A DNA stretch of 33,955 nt from a virus: positions 1 through 33,955 of the IMG/VR virus record IMGVR_UViG_3300035670_000782. The stretch is one strand, 5' to 3'. Below, piece by piece: positions 31,101 to 33,955 of the stretch. Within the stretch, counting starts at the first letter, position 1, and each line of letters begins with the position of its first letter. The notes under the pieces are model-generated. The model had not been told where the DNA came from, searched no databases, and saw only the letters and a program-made list of their open reading frames with translations. Position numbers and translations under genes: made by a program.

Positions 31101-32105
31101 CGCCGCCGCACCACGCACGGCTCGGGGCAACCCCGGCAACAACATCTCCGGATAAACCGGCTGCACCGCCTGCTCACGCTCCATGCCCTTCAACCGCTGC
31201 GCATTCACCTGCGCATCCGCATCCCGCTCCGCATCCTCATAATTCTTCAAACGCAAAAGCGACTCGTAAAACGCAATCTCCTTCCCCAACCGGTCCATCT
31301 CAGCACGGTCCTGCTCCACCGCCTTCTGCACCTCCTCATTCACCGTGCCCTGAATCAACTCATCTTCTTCGTACTTCCTCAAACCCGCCATGTGCCGATC
31401 CAACTCCCGCAACGCCTCCTGATTCCGCTCAAACGGCACCATGTCCGAGGTGTACGGCTGCAAATCCCTCTTCTGCCGAGTGTCCAACTCCGATGAAATG
31501 TCTCGAAGCGACTGCTGATAGTCTTTTTCTATCGCCTGCGTGGCGTCATAGTATTCCTTGTTGATCCCCTCCTGCGCAGGATCCCGATACAGGTCCGACT
31601 CCTTCATGCCCCGGGGCAGGCTAAGGCGGCCTCGCGCCTCTTCGGCGGTCTGCGCCCGATAAGGCTTACCCCGCCAGTCAAACGTCTCACGGCCCAAGGC
31701 CCGCGCAGCCTGAAAGGCCGCGCCAAAAGAAATTGACGGCTCCCCAGTCTTCGCCAGCAAAAGCGTCATCTCCGCCTGCTCAAGCATCGGATTGGAACGG
31801 GCCTCCCCACCCGCCTGAAACCGCTTCGCCAACAACGTCGGCTTGTCCATGCTCTCTTCCAAGAGCTTCCGAGACTTGGTCTTCTCCTTCTCAGGAACCT
31901 TGGTCAACGGCTCAAGGTCCATGGCCATGCCCTTGCCAAAACCCTTCGCTGACTTCGGCTCCAAAGGACGCTGACGAGTACGCTGGGTCGTGCGCCTAGC
32001 GGTCGCCTTGGGCGCTGCCAGCAACTCTTCCAAAAGCTGCTTCGACTCACTGTCATACTCTTCACCAAGCATGGCCCACGCCCCCTTGTCAAGACCTCCC
32101 CGCAT
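28173..32105 (-). CDS. polydomain ejection-type protein with HEMTH metallopeptidase and PcfJ-like segments, 1310 aa
   Basis: Start at 32105 has GAGG at proper spacing just after the terminase stop. Residues 1-90 are basic/charged. A long coiled-coil region covers about 180-310. Residues 464-468 are HEMTH (AHEMTHAVDD), the zinc-binding motif of many metallopeptidases, in a segment at about 370-600. Residues 690-770 (VANMPYNMAGAPVDLLNML, then YSAADLGSSLVNPAAPVRAAAKG) are hydrophobic and Ala-rich. Residues 1093-1127 (MGHCVGSYC, then IFSLRDAKGEPHVTIEV) match a PcfJ-like signature. A di-glycine motif recurs at about 99, 360, 639 and 1292 and may mark segment borders. Large polydomain proteins like this occur in phages and mobile elements, and are thought to be delivered into the host with DNA. 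The peptidase could act on phage or host proteins. A perfect parS palindrome lies inside the gene. Confidence 0.82.
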   Translation of the reverse strand: MRGGLDKGAWAMLGEEYDSESKQLLEELLAAPKATARRTTQRTRQRPLEPKSAKGFGKGMAMDLEPLTKVPEKEKTKSRKLLEESMDKPTLLAKRFQAGGEARSNPMLEQAEMTLLLAKTGEPSISFGAAFQAARALGRETFDWRGKPYRAQTAEEARGRLSLPRGMKESDLYRDPAQEGINKEYYDATQAIEKDYQQSLRDISSELDTRQKRDLQPYTSDMVPFERNQEALRELDRHMAGLRKYEEDELIQGTVNEEVQKAVEQDRAEMDRLGKEIAFYESLLRLKNYEDAERDADAQVNAQRLKGMEREQAVQPVYPEMLLPGLPRAVRGAAAMLDRLRGGKPRSQERKEPTMNFQKGGEARQDENFSARAQLDSFRIPVEPRVGLPPMEDDYTRAVNYFERMTPEQQRYINEKSRLVQSVRGGVPDFETRNTTSAYGAEMGPYGKVFMGREAKNLQRSLAHEMTHAVDDSLERLYEHARKNPDTPLAKQFVALYRNLGEQTRPDDAKRLSPEWYKSMQTAEDPKDAEWGRYRTNQKELGAWGAGIMFSTKDLPETVKGGTKPTRGGLHVDPTLTTQLEILKEFGAKYADELMRQSAHEMYVPPYVAPPQAASVAPKRPTRSKKSSSRVRPIKRAEGGDVSRETLDARSYLDELNARDDPIRSGKPLQSRTRKKATPEENEALNRAVLQGVANMPYNMAGAPVDLLNMLLTPAGLGSKQPVMGSDWIKQKMTDLGVRPEPPTDPTQRALYSAADLGSSLVNPAAPVRAAAKGAEKAGEAARMLAEDFQRYNQALGPAGASHVIKPKGGNWLEKSISGELQGLKRDRTAAESLEELAKVYPPEVMARMSDETRAQVERAIPRLKNEAALNSWIDRNLTNYIKKEMATPEDPVRALAEQGVTHLNPDQVRLGDFILPYRVSEDRQRMGVPEEGIARSPEAKAWEGLSDAAIQGYPASMYTRPLTQEEYRRGLSSVVDDAPWLTKLDPNTQVYTYGGEPRDLGFDHIVDVLRDDLQSGRLRPEQLSKVSMEQAVRRTAEYDQEKAKEAARAALQAQANLPVVKQYDQGYKWLELHDKADAKKTEEALDYEGRVMGHCVGSYCPEVLEGKTQIFSLRDAKGEPHVTIEVTPQKWDTGTALLKLPRDQMFALRESLQQELGIFPPYTPQNQQQMQEAFDRVMTERFGPAPASIEQIKGKGNAAPKEAYLPFVQDFIKSGNWSVINDVRNAGLRRYTDVFNDAEQRKIEALNMSVPDHGWLTGDQIQELHNAIVPAGQRLKYDAYGNIVGENFAQGGLVNASTARAQLDRLMAA
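30167..30184. promoter_or_regulatory. parS-like ParB binding site (perfect palindrome)
   Basis: ATGTTTCACGTGAAACAT is an 18-bp perfect palindrome. Its inner 16 bases, TGTTTCACGTGAAACA, equal the canonical bacterial chromosomal parS sequence bound by ParB. It encodes D-V-S-R-E-T at residues 641-646 of the polydomain protein. The codons GTT TCA CGT GAA ACA all end in A or T, whereas the neighbours (GGC, GAC, GCG, CGG, AGC) mostly end in G or C. That is consistent with selection on the DNA word rather than the protein. A phage ParB is not present in the window, so any binding would be by a host protein or by one encoded elsewhere. Confidence 0.75.
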
Positions 32106-32113
32106 TCTATCCC

Positions 32114-33580
32114 TCAGTAGTACTCCGGAACAAGCTCCCGGCCCACGGACTCCGACACATCATCCGTCTGCAAACTAATAAAGTTCCCCTGCCGAAACCG
32201 CATCATCGCCATCGTCGTCGAATCCACCATGTCATCATTGTCCCCATTCGGAAACGCCGCACACTCTTCCACCAACTCCTCCGACCAATCACGGTCCGGG
32301 GCCCATACCATCCCCGCCTCAAACATCGGCGCAACAGAATTCGCCCGACTAATCTTGTCCGTCCCAGCCCGCCTTCCCCCCGGACTGTACAAAGTCACAG
32401 GAATACTCATCCTCCTCAACTCTTGCTGCAACGTAATCCCCGTCGCCTTCGCCTCAATCAACACATTGTCCGGCTGCCAGTGCTCATACTGCTCCTTCGC
32501 CACCCGCTTCAACTCCGGAAAGTCCCACCGACCACGCTTCACGTCCAACAAAATAATGTTCGCCCCACTGTCTTCCGACGGATAAAACACACCCCACGTC
32601 GTAATGACAGAATAATCCGCCGTCTCCTTCTTCGAGTACGCCGTGTCCATCGACTGAATAATGTAATTCACTAACGGCGGATCATCATGCGGCCACACCC
32701 GCCACCACTCCCTCTTCAAAATCGCACCCTCATCATTCGTCGGCTGCTGCTGATACATCGCATTCCACTTCTGCACCGACAACGACGCCTTAACCCCCTC
32801 CAACTCCTCCAACTTCCAAAACTCAGGCCACAACGGCTTCCCAGAAGGCAAAATCGCCGGAAACTCAATCACCTCCCACTTGTCCGCGTTATGCGAAGAC
32901 TGCGCCTTCAATAACCGCGCCGTCAAATCCTTCGTCCCCCACCTCGTCATCACCACCACAATCGCACCACCCGGCTGCAACCGCGTCCTCGGCCCAGAGA
33001 TATACCACTCCCACGCATTCTCCAACGCCAAATCACTCATCGCATCCTGCTCGCTATGAGGATCGTCAATAATCAAAACGTCCGCACCCCGACCAGTCAT
33101 CGCACCACCCACACCCACCGCAAAATACTCCCCTCCACGGTTCGTATCCCACCTCCCAGCCGCCTTACTGTCCGCCTTCAAAGTCACATCCGGAAACAAC
33201 TCCTTGTAACTGGACTGATCCATCAAATCCCGAACCTTCCGACCAAAACGAACCGCTAACTCACTGTTGTGCGTCGCCTCAATGGCCTTGGTTCGCGGCT
33301 CACGGCCCATGAGAAACGCAGGCAAGAGATAGGACGCAAACTCACTTTTTGTGTGCCGAGGAGGCATGTTGATGATCAACCGCTTCAACGTGCCATTGGC
33401 AATCCTGTCGAAAGCCGACGCCATTTTCGCGTGATGCGCGCCAAGGATCGCGGACGGCCAGACGTACTTGACGAAGTCGATGAAGTTGGATCTGGCACGG
33501 TCCTGCGCTTCAAGCTGCGAGAGCCGAAGCTCCAACCGAAGACGTTCCGCTTCTAGCTCTTCAGGGATCAAATTTGACAT
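32114..33580 (-). CDS. terL: terminase large subunit (DNA packaging ATPase and nuclease), 488 aa
   Basis: ATG at 33580 (MSNLIPEELEAERLRLEL) is preferred over the upstream in-frame ATG at 33625, because AAAGAGA lies at correct spacing. Residues 72-79 (MPPRHTKS) are the Walker A-like ATP motif, 168-175 (VLIIDDPH) the Walker B with the catalytic Asp pair, and 208-214 (VVVMTRW) the coupling motif. The C-terminal RNase-H-like nuclease shows MDTAYS (Asp312), LIEAKATG (Glu376) and NGDNDDMVDS (Asp450/453). The enzyme cuts concatemeric DNA and pumps it through the portal encoded nearby. No small terminase gene is seen in the window; it may lie past the right edge. Confidence 0.92.
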   Translation of the reverse strand: MSNLIPEELEAERLRLELRLSQLEAQDRARSNFIDFVKYVWPSAILGAHHAKMASAFDRIANGTLKRLIINMPPRHTKSEFASYLLPAFLMGREPRTKAIEATHNSELAVRFGRKVRDLMDQSSYKELFPDVTLKADSKAAGRWDTNRGGEYFAVGVGGAMTGRGADVLIIDDPHSEQDAMSDLALENAWEWYISGPRTRLQPGGAIVVVMTRWGTKDLTARLLKAQSSHNADKWEVIEFPAILPSGKPLWPEFWKLEELEGVKASLSVQKWNAMYQQQPTNDEGAILKREWWRVWPHDDPPLVNYIIQSMDTAYSKKETADYSVITTWGVFYPSEDSGANIILLDVKRGRWDFPELKRVAKEQYEHWQPDNVLIEAKATGITLQQELRRMSIPVTLYSPGGRRAGTDKISRANSVAPMFEAGMVWAPDRDWSEELVEECAAFPNGDNDDMVDSTTMAMMRFRQGNFISLQTDDVSESVGRELVPEYY

Positions 33581-33624
33581 AACGCATCTCTTTCTAAACA
33601 AAAAGTATGGGGTGGGGTGCAGCA

Positions 33625-33653
33625 ATCATAAAACAAGGGGGTGGTTTTATAAA
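33625..33653 (-). promoter_or_regulatory. possible promoter for the terminase operon
   Basis: On the minus strand TTTATA (33648-33653) and TATGAT (33625-33630) are separated by 17 bases, with four and five of six consensus matches. Transcription would start near 33618, about 38 bases before the terminase ATG. It is the only plausible promoter in this leader; the surrounding repeats add uncertainty. Confidence 0.3.
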
Positions 33654-33663
33654 ACAGGGGTGG
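33628..33663. repeat. tandem near-identical 15-17-bp direct repeats
   Basis: ATAAAACAAGGGGGTGG (33628-33644) is repeated as ATAAAACAGGGGTGG (33649-33663), with a 21-base period. The repeats overlap the candidate terminase promoter and could be a protein-binding array or slippage product. Confidence 0.5.
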
Positions 33664-33828
33664 GGCCCCCTTAAAGCTGCCGGGAAAGGGGGACCCAATT
33701 CTGTTTTGGGCAGCATTTACCGTATGAAATCGGGCTAAAGCCTGCGCAGCAAGCGCACCGGCCGTTTTTTTGGGCCCGGGGGCCGTGGGGGGTTGGTCTG
33801 GCCGGGAGTGCCGGGGACCGTGGGCCGG

Positions 33829-33955
33829 GGGCGACGACCAGGCGGGCGACGACCAGGCGGGCGACGACCAGGCGGGCGACGACCAGGCGGGCGACGACCA
33901 GGCGGGCGACGACCAGGCGGGCGACGACCAGGCGGGCGACGACCAGGCGGGCGAC
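33829..33955. repeat. 15-bp tandem repeat at the window end (8.5 copies)
   Basis: The unit GGGCGACGACCAGGC is repeated eight times perfectly plus seven bases to the end of the window. It has no spacer structure and is not a CRISPR array. It is preceded by a GC-rich, repeat-like run (33772-33828). It may be a coding minisatellite (for example RPPGR, GDDQA or SPAWS units in different frames), a variable non-coding repeat, or an assembly end artefact. Confidence 0.9.

Larger units (their letters stand above)
33581..33828. other. G-rich non-coding leader upstream of the terminase
   Basis: No ribosome site or convincing gene was found. The plus strand has repeated G-runs (GGGGTGGGG twice, GGGGGTGG) near 33608-33665. 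On the minus strand three frames stay open for long distances, but this follows from the high GC content near the right end, not from a recognisable protein. A Pro/Arg-rich frame ends with TAG at 33735, and a second runs into the terminase start. Either could be a cut gene or noise. A T-run at 33765-33771 follows a weak CGGCCG repeat and is not called a terminator. Confidence 0.5.

Noticed and set aside
33758-33771. Plus-strand terminator with T-run
   Set aside because: The preceding stem is only CGGCCG, and no plus-strand gene would use it.
33829-33955. CRISPR array
   Set aside because: The 15-bp units are directly adjacent, with no variable spacers.
1-33955. tRNA genes, integrase, attachment sites
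   Set aside because: No cloverleaf-like segment, recombinase motif or flanking repeat was recognised by eye; a tRNAscan run would be needed to exclude tRNAs fully.

Overview
The window is a fragment of a tailed bacteriophage genome (Caudoviricetes). Every gene I can support, 44 of them, lies on the minus strand, so transcription runs from the right end (terminase) to the left end. Genes are packed with ATGA, TGATG or TAATG junctions, or gaps of a few bases. I see a P22-type large portal, a P22 gp10-like tail hub, two neck/connector-type proteins and several large ejection-type proteins, but no tail tube, no tape-measure protein and no sheath. This points to a short-tailed (podovirus-like) virion. 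Many of the small proteins resemble families I recall from uncultured marine and freshwater phage contigs. The host is probably a Gram-negative bacterium (three-TM holin of the GTA type, GH108 muramidase), but the window does not identify it. No replication, integrase or repressor gene is present.

Layout in transcription order, right to left. (1) 33955-33581: GC-rich end with a 15-bp tandem repeat, then a G-rich leader with a possible promoter. (2) 33580-25141: large terminase; a 1310-residue polydomain protein with an HEMTH metallopeptidase motif and a PcfJ-like segment; two small basic proteins; the portal; another small basic protein. (3) 25081-21456: small protein, GroES-like co-chaperonin, scaffold, conserved protein, decoration-type protein and major capsid protein, closed by a clear rho-independent terminator (21402-21434). 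(4) A candidate promoter and hairpin leader (21302-21396) start the next block: two small virion-type proteins, a strong intergenic hairpin, the lysis cassette (GH108 endolysin, three-TM holin, small membrane coiled-coil protein) interleaved with small Lys/Met/Gly-rich proteins, then the neck proteins (18786-16393). (5) 16336-7280: host-recognition and tail region, with an invading free-standing HNH homing endonuclease, a YadA-head-like fibre, a BspA-like leucine-rich repeat protein, a tail repeat protein with a dockerin-like insert, a fibre and a seven-repeat propeller protein. Two of these genes are visibly AT-richer than the surroundings. (6) 7243-1: a 46-residue gene, a cysteine-rich protein, the gp10-like hub, two jelly-roll or beta-rich virion proteins, then after a likely internal promoter two ejection-type proteins (one with a cationic amphipathic helix plus hydrophobic segment, one very Gln-rich and cut by the window edge).

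The most unexpected item is a perfect 18-bp palindrome containing the canonical bacterial chromosomal parS sequence recognised by ParB. It lies inside the 1310-residue gene at 30167-30184 and is written with A/T-ending codons in an otherwise G/C-ending codon context. A second theme is a recurrent short di-glycine motif shared by the polydomain protein, the membrane-active ejection protein and several small basic proteins. It also marks segment borders in the polydomain protein.
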